Positions 34,527-42,896 of a stretch of DNA of 64,000 nt are shown here, piece after piece; position 1 is the first letter of the stretch, and each line of letters begins with the position of its first letter. The notes under the pieces are model-generated. The model worked only from the letters and a program-made list of their open reading frames with translations, did no database searches and had not been told where the DNA came from. The translations under genes were made by a program, and so were the position numbers. This DNA comes from Thalassolituus sp. UBA674 (GTDB lineage Bacteria; Pseudomonadota; Gammaproteobacteria; Pseudomonadales; Oceanobacteraceae). The stretch covers positions 39,304 through 103,303 of the forward strand of contig DBNK01000023.1 in NCBI GenBank assembly GCA_002298335.1, in the 5' to 3' direction.

Positions 34527-34582
34527 CGGTCAGAAAGACTCGGCCAGAATAACCCGGCCAGAATGACTCGGTCAGAACGGCG
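34527..34582. repeat. 14-bp tandem repeat, four units
   Basis: Four consecutive 14-bp units start CGGTCAGAA or CGGCCAGAA: CGGTCAGAAAGACT, CGGCCAGAATAACC, CGGCCAGAATGACT, CGGTCAGAACGGCG. They fill the gap between two convergent genes. Confidence 0.8.
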
Positions 34583-34599
34583 ACGTGAAAACGGCTATG

Positions 34600-35022
34600 T
34601 CAGACCGGAATGATTGCCATGGTCAGACGTGAGATACAGCTGAGTTTTTCTTCATCGTTATAAATGCGGATTTCCCACACCTGAGAGGTCCGCCCTTTAT
34701 GTACTATGTTCGCGATGCCGGTCAGCACGCCGGAGCGCACACCGCGCAGATGATTGGCATTCACTTCCTGCCCGACGGCGTATTCCACCCGGTTATCAAT
34801 GCACATATTGGCTGCCATGCTGCCCAGAGTCTCGGCAAACAGTACGTTCGCACCGCCATGAACCAGTCCCATCGGCTGAAAGGTTCTGGGTTCTGCAGGC
34901 ATAGTGCCTTTGACCCAGTCATCCCCGATTTCCGTGATTTCAATGCCAAGGTGTGAGCAGGCCGTGTTTTCCATCTGTCGGTTAGCGGCGACGATGTCCG
35001 GGGTCTGAAACCAGATACTCAT
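34600..35022 (-). CDS. Hotdog-fold thioesterase (PaaI/YdiI-like)
   Basis: The protein has 140 aa from ATG 35022 (MSIWFQTPD); the upstream extension is rejected because the family length is about 140. The conserved GLVHGGANVLFAETLGSMAA contains the HGG loop and the catalytic Glu typical of YdiI/MenI-type acyl-CoA thioesterases. ANHLRGVRSGVLTG and the C-terminal strand complete the fold. It hydrolyses acyl- or aroyl-CoA esters; the exact substrate is uncertain. It lies 46 bp after the HugZ-like gene and may be cotranscribed with it. Confidence 0.85.
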   Translation of the reverse strand: MSIWFQTPDIVAANRQMENTACSHLGIEITEIGDDWVKGTMPAEPRTFQPMGLVHGGANVLFAETLGSMAANMCIDNRVEYAVGQEVNANHLRGVRSGVLTGIANIVHKGRTSQVWEIRIYNDEEKLSCISRLTMAIIPV

Positions 35023-35068
35023 AAGTACTCCTGAGCCGGTTGAATAAGAGGGATATAGTAAACGCAGA

Positions 35069-35560
35069 TCAGCGTTTCCGGACCTGTTCAATCTGAGAAA
35101 GACTGTTGCCAGACAAACGGTAAGCCTTGCCGAATCCAGCGGTGTAACTGGCCTCAGACGGTGTCAGTGCCAGCAGATGAAAGTCGCTGAGCCCACGCAG
35201 CAGCTGCATGGTGTTGCCGTGAGCCGCTTCCAGCAGGTCAAGGATGATGCTGGCTTCAGAGTCTGAACGACTGATCTCAGAGGCCTGAGCACGGATGGTG
35301 GCGCGCTTGCGGGCAAAAATATTAGCCGTTTTATCTTCATCTTCAATAAACAGCAGACAAGCCTGAGGGTTGGCCAGCAGATTCCGGGTATGAACCGCCA
35401 GCTCAGACACGAAAATATAAAAAATACCCTCATGCCGGATGAACGGTGCATAGCTGGCTTCCGGGCTCCCACTTGCGTCAGACGTCGCCAGAATGACACT
35501 GCGGAAACCGGTAATAAACTGCTCAAAGTCTTCGGTGGTCTGGTGCAGATCCTGAGTCAT
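35069..35560 (-). CDS. HugZ-like / PNPOx-fold haem-handling protein
   Basis: The 163-aa protein has a split-barrel flavin/haem-binding fold: FRSVILATSDASGSPEASYAPF, YIFVSELAVHTRNLLANPQACLLFIED and FARKRATIRAQA. The C-terminal part carries SDFHLLALTPSEASYTAGFGKAYRL, which fits the HugZ family that binds and degrades haem. Haem degradation is an inference from the family. It is followed by the thioesterase gene and preceded by pip (14-bp gap), all on the minus strand. Confidence 0.8.
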   Translation of the reverse strand: MTQDLHQTTEDFEQFITGFRSVILATSDASGSPEASYAPFIRHEGIFYIFVSELAVHTRNLLANPQACLLFIEDEDKTANIFARKRATIRAQASEISRSDSEASIILDLLEAAHGNTMQLLRGLSDFHLLALTPSEASYTAGFGKAYRLSGNSLSQIEQVRKR

Positions 35561-35574
35561 AATTTCAGCCAGTG

Positions 35575-36528
35575 TTACTTACCGGCAAAGCGGTCTGTGG
35601 CTGAGATCAGCTCATGCAGAATACCCGGTTCATTCATGGCGTGTCCGGCGCCTTCAACGATATGCAGGGTAGCGTCCGTCCAGACTTTTGACAGTTGCCA
35701 GGCGTATTTCAGCGGGCAGGGCATGTCGTAACGCCCATGGACGATCACTCCGGGAATACCCTTGAGCTTTGTCGCATCGCGCAGGATCTGGCCATCCTCC
35801 AGCCAGCCCAGGTGGGTGAAGTAGTGGTTTTCGATGCGGGCAAAGGCAAGGGCGTATTTGTCGCCGCCGAAGTCGTTGATCTGCTCTTCATCCGGCAACA
35901 AGGTGATAGTGGCACCTTCCCACTGACTCCATGCTTTGGCGCAGGTAAGCATGACACCTTCATCATCGCCGGTCAGGCGCTTACGGTAGGCGGCCATCAT
36001 GTCGCCGCGCTCAGCTTCCGGGATGGGTGCTGTGAAGGTCTCCCAGCGGTCCGGGAACATCTCTGAAACACCGAATTGATAGTACCAGTCGAGTTCTGGC
36101 CTGGTGACGGTATAGACGCCACGCACCACCAGTTCGGAAACCCGCTTAGGATGCGTTTCTGAGTAGGCCAGTGCCAGAGTGGAGCCCCAGGAGCCTCCGA
36201 AAACCAGCCACTGCTCCACGCCACACATCTCACGTAAGCGCTCAATGTCGGCGACCAGGTGCCAGGTGGTGTTGGCGTCGAGATTGGCGTGCGGGATTGA
36301 GCGGCCACAGCCACGCTGATCGAACAGCAGCACATCATAGCGTGCCGGATCAAACACCCGGCGGTGACTGGCATTACAGCCACCTCCCGGCCCACCGTGC
36401 AGAAACACCGCCGGTTTTGCCTCCGGCGTGCCGACCTTCTCCCAGTAAATCTGATGGCCATCGCCCACATCCAGCATGCCGCTGGCGTAAGGTTCGATCT
36501 CGGGATAAAAGGTGCGCAGAGTGCTCAT
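35575..36528 (-). CDS. pip: Proline iminopeptidase
   Basis: The 317-aa alpha/beta hydrolase of peptidase family S33 has the oxyanion region HGGPGGGCN, the DQRGCGRS loop, nucleophile GGS113WGSTLAL, Asp in HGRYDMPCP and His in GAGHAMNEPG. The family releases N-terminal proline from peptides in the cytoplasm. The start is ATG 36528. It begins a minus-strand unit with the HugZ-like and thioesterase genes. Confidence 0.92.
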   Translation of the reverse strand: MSTLRTFYPEIEPYASGMLDVGDGHQIYWEKVGTPEAKPAVFLHGGPGGGCNASHRRVFDPARYDVLLFDQRGCGRSIPHANLDANTTWHLVADIERLREMCGVEQWLVFGGSWGSTLALAYSETHPKRVSELVVRGVYTVTRPELDWYYQFGVSEMFPDRWETFTAPIPEAERGDMMAAYRKRLTGDDEGVMLTCAKAWSQWEGATITLLPDEEQINDFGGDKYALAFARIENHYFTHLGWLEDGQILRDATKLKGIPGVIVHGRYDMPCPLKYAWQLSKVWTDATLHIVEGAGHAMNEPGILHELISATDRFAGK

Positions 36529-36636
36529 GGAGTGTCCTTAGTGACAGGTGTTTGTCAGATCATATAAAAAATGCGTTCTCACGCCCCTATTTCTTTGTGG
36601 GTAATTGTATTCCACCAGTATGTTCATACGTTGCAA

Positions 36637-36924
36637 TCAGAGGGCAGACTGTATGGTTTTTGCGTATGAATCGCTCAACGTATGGCCGCTGATGGTTTCC
36701 AGAATGGTTTCACCCGCCGCATTTTTTGCGTTCAGGTTATGGCCTTCGTTTTTGAAGACGGTAATAAAGTCTGCAAAGGTCTCAGGTACCATATGACGGT
36801 AAGCGCGGATGACAGCAATATAATCCGGATCAGAACCATCGTAGCTTTCAGCAACTAAAAATTCTTTCAGTTGCGCTTCGGTCCATTCTCCGCCGAAGAC
36901 TTTTTCTTTGTCTTTTTTCTGCAT
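36637..36924 (-). CDS. PA4642-like small protein
   Basis: The 95-aa soluble protein, MQKKDKEKVFGGEWTEAQLK at the start then SDPDYIAVIRAYRHMVPETF and LNAKNAAGETILETISGH, resembles the uncharacterised Pseudomonas PA4642 family (recalled). No membrane segment. GAGGAGT precedes the ATG. It lies 10 bp after trmB, so the two probably share a transcript. Function is unknown. Confidence 0.7.
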   Translation of the reverse strand: MQKKDKEKVFGGEWTEAQLKEFLVAESYDGSDPDYIAVIRAYRHMVPETFADFITVFKNEGHNLNAKNAAGETILETISGHTLSDSYAKTIQSAL

Positions 36925-36934
36925 ATTTAACTCC

Positions 36935-37657
36935 TCAGTCCACTTTCCTGAACATTAAATCCCACACACCATGGCCGCGCAGTTCACCCCGTTTTTCGAA
37001 CTTGGTCAGCGGGCGGTGTTCCGGGCGTGGGGTGAATTGATTCTTCCCTGCAGCATTCTCATAGCCGTTCTGCGCTTCCATGACTTCCATCATGTGCTCA
37101 GCGTAGTTTTCCCAGTCAGTCGCCATATGGAAGATGCCACCGGGTTTTAAAATGCGGCGTAGGGTCTGGGCGAATTCCGTCTGTACGATGCGGCGTTTGT
37201 GGTGCTTTTTCTTGTGCCACGGGTCCGGGAAAAACAGCTGCACCGTGTCGATGCTGTTATCCGGGATCAGCTTCAGTACTTCGATGGCATCGTCTTTGTA
37301 AGTGCGGATGTTGGTCAGTCCGGCGTCTTCAGCCAGGTTCAGCAATGAGCCTACGCCGGGCAGGTGCACTTCAACACCGATAAAGTCTTTCTCAGGGGCC
37401 GCCTGCGCCATGGCGACCAGCGACTGCCCCATGCCATAGCCGATCTCCAGCACCACATGAGCGTCGCGGCCGAATACCTGGGTGGGTACCAGCGGTCCGT
37501 CGCTCAACTCCAGTCCCATTACCGGCCACTGGCGCTCGAGTGCACCTTCCTGACCTTTGGTCAGACGTCCGGCACGGATCACGAAGCTTTTGATGCCGCG
37601 GCGGTAAGTAGGTTTTTCAGGCTTTTCGTCAGAAGAGGTCTTGGATTCGTCGGTCAC
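36935..37657 (-). CDS. trmB: tRNA (guanine-N7)-methyltransferase
   Basis: The 240-aa protein has a start at GTG 37657. The SAM-binding motif VLEIGYGMGQSLVAMA (about 78-93), FIGVEVHLPGVG, and the catalytic/substrate region QLFFPDPWHKKKHHKRRIVQ are all typical of TrmB, as is HRPLTKFEKRGELRGHGVWDLMF at the end. It methylates G46 of tRNA. It sits between a DUF423 membrane protein gene and the PA4642-like gene on one strand. Confidence 0.94.
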   Translation of the reverse strand: MTDESKTSSDEKPEKPTYRRGIKSFVIRAGRLTKGQEGALERQWPVMGLELSDGPLVPTQVFGRDAHVVLEIGYGMGQSLVAMAQAAPEKDFIGVEVHLPGVGSLLNLAEDAGLTNIRTYKDDAIEVLKLIPDNSIDTVQLFFPDPWHKKKHHKRRIVQTEFAQTLRRILKPGGIFHMATDWENYAEHMMEVMEAQNGYENAAGKNQFTPRPEHRPLTKFEKRGELRGHGVWDLMFRKVD

Positions 37658-37676
37658 TCGGTTTTACCGTAAGAAG

Positions 37677-38066
37677 TTAAGCATTGTCGGTGTTGCGGAT
37701 ACGCAGAGCCGCCGGGATCAGCAGGGCCCAGCCAATCAGCCAGCTGACACCGCCGAACGGGGTGATGATACCCAAAGTACGGATGCCGGTCAGCGCCATG
37801 GTGTAGAGGCTGCCGCTGAACAGCAGCAGACCCAGTGTCATCAGCAGCGCACTGCGTGACAACCACACATCGGTCTGACTGCGTTGCGCCAGAGCGAGCG
37901 CCAGCAACACAACCGCATGCACCAGGTGATACTGCACGGCTGTGTGCCAGACCGTCATCATGTCTGCGCTGAGTACGGTCTTCAGACCGTGAGCGCCGAA
38001 GGCACCGAGGGCGACGCCGGTGAATCCGGCCAGAGCGGCAATCAGCAATGTGGTTCTGGCGTTCAT
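37677..38066 (-). CDS. DUF423 (YgdD-like) membrane protein
   Basis: The protein has 129 aa from ATG 38066 with four membrane helices. ALAGFTGVALGAFGAHGLK, VQYHLVHAVVLLALA, LFSGSLYTMALTG and TPFGGVSWLIGWA are signature DUF423/YgdD stretches. Function is unknown. The longer open frame upstream is antisense to ubiD and is not used. It is divergent from ubiD with a 141-bp gap. Confidence 0.88.
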   Translation of the reverse strand: MNARTTLLIAALAGFTGVALGAFGAHGLKTVLSADMMTVWHTAVQYHLVHAVVLLALALAQRSQTDVWLSRSALLMTLGLLLFSGSLYTMALTGIRTLGIITPFGGVSWLIGWALLIPAALRIRNTDNA

Positions 38067-38207
38067 GTCCGGCACGTTCTCAGTGGCTGTGCGAAAAGCG
38101 CGCATTATACGGGACGCTCTGTTGCAGCCACAAATCTTCAGGCAGGAGGGGCAACTGCTGGTATCATTCAGGCACGACGCACCACAGCAGGACAACAGGA
38201 GAGTGCT

Positions 38208-39680
38208 TTGAAATACGCCGACCTGCGGGATTTTATCCGCATGCTGGAAAAACGCGGTGAACTGAAACGCATCAAAGTGCCGGTGGATCCGCATCTGGAG
38301 ATCACCGAAATTGCCGACCGGGTGCTGCGCGCCAAAGGTCCGGCCCTGTTGTTCGAAAACCCCAAAGGCTATGACATGCCGGTGCTGGCCAACCTGTTCG
38401 GCACGCCGGAACGCGTGGCGCTGGGCATGGGCGAAGAGACGACCGAAGCCCTGCGCGAAGTCGGTAAGCTGCTGGCCTTCCTGAAAGAGCCGGAACCGCC
38501 GAAAGGCCTGAAAGATGCCTGGTCTAAGCTGCCGATCTTTAAAAAGGTCATTGCCATGGGGCCGAAAGAGGTCAGAAAAGCGCCTTGTCAGGAGGTGGTG
38601 CTGGAAGGCGATGACGTCGACCTGTCGAAGATCCCGGTGCAGCATTGCTGGCCCGGTGATGCCGGACCTCTGATCACCTGGCCGCTGGTAATTACCAAAG
38701 GTCCGCATAAAGATCGCCACAACCTCGGTATTTACCGCCAGCAGGTGATCGGTAAAAACCGTGTCATCATGCGCTGGCTGAGTCATCGTGGCGGTGCACT
38801 GGATTTCCGCGAATGGCAGCAGGAACATCCGGGCAAATCATTCCCTGTCACCGTGGCGCTGGGTGCTGACCCGGCAACCATCTTGGGTGCGGTCACCCCG
38901 GTGCCGGATACCCTGAGTGAATACGCCTTTGCGGGTCTGCTGCGCGATTCGCGCACTGAGCTGGTGAAAAGCATCGGCAATGACCTGCTGGTGCCGGCGT
39001 CGGCAGAGATCGTGCTGGAAGGCGTGATTCATCCCGGCGATATGGCGCCGGAAGGGCCGTTCGGTGATCACACCGGTTACTACAACGAGGTGGATCACTT
39101 CCCGGTGTTCACCGTCGAGCGCATCACTCACCGCCGTGACCCGATCTACCACAGCACTTACACCGGCCGTCCGCCGGATGAGCCGGCGATTCTGGGTGTG
39201 GCGCTGAACGAAGTGTTCGTGCCGATTCTGCAGAAGCAGTTTCCGGAAATTACGGATTTTTATCTGCCGCCGGAAGGCTGCTCGTACCGTATGGCGGTGG
39301 TGAGTATGAAGAAGCAGTACCCGGGTCACGCCAAACGCGTGATGATGGGGGTCTGGTCCTTCCTGCGTCAGTTTATGTACACCAAGTTTGTGATCGTGGT
39401 TGATGACGATGTCGACACCCGCAACTGGGAAGATGTGATCTGGGCCATCACCACGAGGATGGACCCGGCACGTGATACCACACTGGTGGAGAACACGCCG
39501 ATTGATTACCTCGACTTTGCCTCCCCGGTATCCGGCCTCGGCTCCAAAATGGGCATGGATGCGACCAATAAATGGCCTGGTGAAACTGACCGGGAGTGGG
39601 GCACGCCGATTGTCATGGATGACGATGTGAAAAAACGTGTTGACCGCCTGATGACACAGATGGGGCTGGACGACCTTTGA
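38208..39680 (+). CDS. ubiD: 4-hydroxy-3-polyprenylbenzoate decarboxylase UbiD
   Basis: The protein has 490 aa from TTG 38208, which fits the conserved N-terminus KYADLRDFIRMLEKRGELKRI and has AGGAG seven bases upstream. GPALLFENPKGYDMPVLANLFGT, KAPCQEVVLEGDDVDL and the prenyl-FMN site region PEGPFGDHTGYY are all present. It decarboxylates the ubiquinone precursor using prenylated FMN made by UbiX (not in this window). It overlaps the downstream reductase gene by 4 bp. Confidence 0.95.
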   Translation: MKYADLRDFIRMLEKRGELKRIKVPVDPHLEITEIADRVLRAKGPALLFENPKGYDMPVLANLFGTPERVALGMGEETTEALREVGKLLAFLKEPEPPKGLKDAWSKLPIFKKVIAMGPKEVRKAPCQEVVLEGDDVDLSKIPVQHCWPGDAGPLITWPLVITKGPHKDRHNLGIYRQQVIGKNRVIMRWLSHRGGALDFREWQQEHPGKSFPVTVALGADPATILGAVTPVPDTLSEYAFAGLLRDSRTELVKSIGNDLLVPASAEIVLEGVIHPGDMAPEGPFGDHTGYYNEVDHFPVFTVERITHRRDPIYHSTYTGRPPDEPAILGVALNEVFVPILQKQFPEITDFYLPPEGCSYRMAVVSMKKQYPGHAKRVMMGVWSFLRQFMYTKFVIVVDDDVDTRNWEDVIWAITTRMDPARDTTLVENTPIDYLDFASPVSGLGSKMGMDATNKWPGETDREWGTPIVMDDDVKKRVDRLMTQMGLDDL

Positions 39681-40723
39681 ACCACCGGGTGACCTTTCAG
39701 CCTGCCGGATTCAGCATTGAATGCCGCGCGGATCAGACCATTCTGGAGGCTGCCCGCGAACAGGGGGTTAACATCCGTGCGGCCTGCGCCAACGGCGTCT
39801 GTGAAGTCTGTCGTGCTGAACGTGTTTCCGGCGAATTTCTGGTGACCAAGGCTCCGGCCCGGGCAGTACTTGAATCGCGTAATCAGGTACTATGTTGTGC
39901 TACTTATCCGCAATCGGACATTGAGATTTACATGAAGGATGTGATCGCCCCCGGTCAGAAACCCAGCCAGACGCTGGCCTGTCAGGTGCTGTCCACTGAG
40001 CTGCTGACGGACGACGTCTGGCGCATTATCCTGCGAGCCCCGGCCGGAAAATCTCCGGATTACTGGGCAGGGCAGTACCTGCTGCTGCATCTGGGTTCCG
40101 GCACCAAAGCCGAACAGCTGCCGTACTCCATCGCCAATGCACCCGGTGCGCTCACCGGGCAGGATGCCCGCGATATAGAACTGCACATCTCTGCCAACAG
40201 CGACAAGGCCCGTGAAGTCGTGCGTTACCTGCAGGGTGAATCTCTGGTGCGTGTGACCCTGCCGGCCGGAGAGTGCATTATCAATGACGAATTCCTGCGC
40301 CAGAGTGCCGGACAGCCGCTGCTGTTCGTTGCCGGTGGTTCGGGATTCTCACAGATCAAAGCCCTGATCGAAGCGACACTGGCGCTTGAGCCGCAGCGCG
40401 AGATTCACCTTTACTGGTCTAACCGGGCTCATGTCGCCTTCTACCTGCCAGACCTGCCGTTCAGCTGGGCCGATGCGCATCCCAACTTCCATTATCATCC
40501 GGTCATCTACAAACATGAACCCGGCTGGAACGGCCGCGCCGGCTGGTTACATACGGTGATCAGCGAAGATTTTGCCCGCCTCGACGGCGTGCAGATGTTT
40601 GCCTGTGGTTCTCCGGCAATGGTGTTCGGAACCCTGGACCAGCTGGAACCTTCCGGCCTGAGCGTATCCAATATGCATTCTGATGTCTTTGCCTGGGCAA
40701 AGCGGGAAGACTTTACCGGTTAA
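39677..40723 (+). CDS. Ferredoxin-type NAD(P)H flavin reductase (Fre/AscD-like)
   Basis: The 348-aa protein starts at TTG 39677, overlapping the ubiD stop. Residues 1-90 form a plant-type 2Fe-2S ferredoxin domain (C-ANGV-C-EV-C then VLCC), and the rest an FNR-like FAD domain with LPYSIANAP and an NAD domain (LLFVAGGSGFSQIKALIEA, FACGSPAMV). E. coli has fre next to ubiD; in pseudomonads this two-domain form is often named CDP-6-deoxyglucoseen reductase. It probably supplies reduced flavin or electrons; the acceptor is not known. Confidence 0.88.
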   Translation: MNHRVTFQPAGFSIECRADQTILEAAREQGVNIRAACANGVCEVCRAERVSGEFLVTKAPARAVLESRNQVLCCATYPQSDIEIYMKDVIAPGQKPSQTLACQVLSTELLTDDVWRIILRAPAGKSPDYWAGQYLLLHLGSGTKAEQLPYSIANAPGALTGQDARDIELHISANSDKAREVVRYLQGESLVRVTLPAGECIINDEFLRQSAGQPLLFVAGGSGFSQIKALIEATLALEPQREIHLYWSNRAHVAFYLPDLPFSWADAHPNFHYHPVIYKHEPGWNGRAGWLHTVISEDFARLDGVQMFACGSPAMVFGTLDQLEPSGLSVSNMHSDVFAWAKREDFTG

Positions 40724-40805
40724 CCCTGACCGGCAGCATGGATCAGTGGATATAAACCCGGTACAGACGACAGATTTTTCAAAACTCATACGATAAGGAA
40801 CCTTC

Positions 40806-41648
40806 ATGAACATTGATTGGGAAACCCTGAATCTCGATCCTCAACTGTTGTGGGCTGACTACATCCTGCCCTGGGGAACTCAGATAGTGACTGCTATCCT
40901 GGTCTTCTTCATCGGCCGCATGATTGCCGCAGCGGTAACCAAAGGCGCCCGCCGCATCATGGAAAAAGCCAAGCTGGACGCCATGCTGGTGAACTTCCTG
41001 GCCAATATTCTCGGCAGTGTGCTGCTGCTGCTGGTCATCGTCTTTGCCCTGTCGCGCCTTGGGGTCGACACCACCTCGCTGGTGGCTCTGCTCGGTGCCG
41101 CAGGTCTGGCCGTCGGTCTGGCACTCAAGGATTCCATGTCGCACTTTGCCGCCGGGGTGATGCTGATTCTGTTCCGTCCGTTCAAAGTCGGCGATTTTGT
41201 TGAAGTGGACGGTGTCATGGGGTCTGTCGAGCAGATCACCATTCTCAGCACCCGCCTGAAATCACCGGATAACAAAATGGTCATCGTGCCCAACGGTAAT
41301 GTGTTCTCAAACACCATGACCAACTTTACCGACCAGCCTACCCGACGTGTGGATATGATGTTCGGCATCGGCTACGGCGCAGACCTGCTCAAAGCCAAAG
41401 CCATTCTGGAAGACATGGTCGCCAATGATGAACGCATACTGAAAGACCCTGCACCTAAAGTTGCCGTGCATGAACTGGGTGATTCGTCGGTCAACTTTAT
41501 CTGTCGCCCCTGGGTGAATGCAGCCGATTACTGGGCGGTATACTGGGACTTTATGGAAAAAGTGAAACTGCGTTTTGATGAGGAAGGTATCGAAATCCCA
41601 TTCCCGCAGATGGATGTACACTTCTACCGTAACGACGCCAGCGAGTAA
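40806..41648 (+). CDS. mscS: Small-conductance mechanosensitive channel MscS
   Basis: The 280-aa protein is close to E. coli MscS length. Three membrane helices are present, the third being the Gly/Ala-rich pore helix SLVALLGAAGLAVGLALKDS. It is followed by the beta domain (FKVGDFVEVDGVMGSVEQITILSTRLKSPDN, VIVPNGNVFSNTMTN). The channel releases solutes on hypo-osmotic shock. AAGGAA precedes the ATG. Confidence 0.93.
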   Translation: MNIDWETLNLDPQLLWADYILPWGTQIVTAILVFFIGRMIAAAVTKGARRIMEKAKLDAMLVNFLANILGSVLLLLVIVFALSRLGVDTTSLVALLGAAGLAVGLALKDSMSHFAAGVMLILFRPFKVGDFVEVDGVMGSVEQITILSTRLKSPDNKMVIVPNGNVFSNTMTNFTDQPTRRVDMMFGIGYGADLLKAKAILEDMVANDERILKDPAPKVAVHELGDSSVNFICRPWVNAADYWAVYWDFMEKVKLRFDEEGIEIPFPQMDVHFYRNDASE

Positions 41649-41658
41649 CACTGGCTCC

Positions 41659-41684
41659 GCTCCGGCCGCACTGGCAGCCGGAGC
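41659..41684. terminator. Intergenic hairpin mscS / lipoprotein gene
   Basis: GCTCCGGC-10 bases-GCCGGAGC is a perfect 8-bp stem without a T-tract, 11 bp after mscS. It may stabilise or weakly terminate the mscS transcript. Confidence 0.3.
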
Positions 41685-41741
41685 AACCTGCCCTGTCTCC
41701 CGGGACCGGAACCCACCGCACAACTGTGGCAGAGGTTAAAT

Positions 41742-42731
41742 ATGAAACACTTCTATTCCGGCCTGACTCTGGCCGTTCTGATGTCTGTAGTCGCACTGAG
41801 TGGTTGCGCCAACCGCACCATCGCCGAAAGCAGTGATATGGCCGCCGCCTCCCTCAGCGAGGCAGAAATGTCTGATATGACGACCAAAGAGATCATTGAC
41901 GAGGTCAGTCAGCAGATCAACGACTCCGACGAAAACCTCGCGTTTTACTCCCCCTTGCATATCGACAATGCCCGTAAGCAACTGGCCGAGTCACGCAAAT
42001 TACTGCAGCTGAAAGTCAGAACCGCGGAAACGGACAATGCCGCAAAAGCGGCTGCCATTCTGGCCGGTAAGTATTATCAGGGGGCTGTGAAAAACAAAGT
42101 CAGCGTGCAGAACCAGCTGGTGAAGTCGCTGAAGCAGCGGGACGTTCTGCTGGATTTGAATGCCGATGAAATCCGTCCGCGCCTCTATGCGGCCGCCATG
42201 GAGAGTATGAAACGCCTGATCCTTGAGATCGAAGGCGGCAACCTCGACAAAGTCATTGCCCGGCAACCGGCCCTGCAGGAGCAGCTGGCCATGGTTGAAG
42301 CCGAAACCATGAAAACCCTGTGGCTGGAGAAAGCCCGCAACAAACTGAAAGAAGCGCAGGATAACGGGGCTGAAAAGTTTGCTGTGAAAACCTGGGAGCA
42401 GGCGGTGCTGGCGATTGAGCGCGCCAGTCAGTACACCGACCGCAACTACCGTGACCGGGAAGGCGTGAAGCAGATCTCAGCCGAAGCCTTCGTGCGTGCG
42501 GCAACGGCCCTGAATGTTGCACTTGAGGTGCAGAAAATCGCTGAAGCCAAAGCACCGGAGCTTGAACAGTACGTGCTGGATGTGCAGGCATTGCTGAACA
42601 CCATCAATCAGGAAGTGGGCATCCGTGAGCTGTCATCGTACAGCTTTTACGAGCAGGCACGTCTGCTGACACAGAAAATCGAAGAAAACCGCGATGAAGA
42701 TGCGGTGGTTGAGAGTGTCAGCAGCCGTTAA
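41742..42731 (+). CDS. Helical lipoprotein, unknown function
   Basis: The 329-aa protein has a lipoprotein signal ending VVALSGC. The rest is predicted to be mostly helical and highly charged, with coiled-coil-like stretches rich in Ala, Glu and Lys (for example LAESRKLLQLKVRTAETDNA). A DUF4398-like periplasmic helical fold is possible but not certain. RBS AGAGG is upstream. No enzyme motif is visible. It lies between mscS and acnA and may act in the envelope. Confidence 0.7.
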   Translation: MKHFYSGLTLAVLMSVVALSGCANRTIAESSDMAAASLSEAEMSDMTTKEIIDEVSQQINDSDENLAFYSPLHIDNARKQLAESRKLLQLKVRTAETDNAAKAAAILAGKYYQGAVKNKVSVQNQLVKSLKQRDVLLDLNADEIRPRLYAAAMESMKRLILEIEGGNLDKVIARQPALQEQLAMVEAETMKTLWLEKARNKLKEAQDNGAEKFAVKTWEQAVLAIERASQYTDRNYRDREGVKQISAEAFVRAATALNVALEVQKIAEAKAPELEQYVLDVQALLNTINQEVGIRELSSYSFYEQARLLTQKIEENRDEDAVVESVSSR

Positions 42732-42896
42732 ATCCACCAATAAGCGAGTTATTCAGCAATATACAGTTCTCGATAATGTGCACAATCTTTTGATCTTTTT
42801 GCTGATTCTTCTGTCTCAGGGAACAGTTCAGGTGGTGCACCATTAACCCGTAACATCCGTGCCCCCAGATTTTTTCGTCGTAAACAGGAGGTTCAC

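Noticed and set aside
34527..34582. CRISPR array
   Set aside because: Repeat units are 14 bp, contiguous, without spacers or cas genes.
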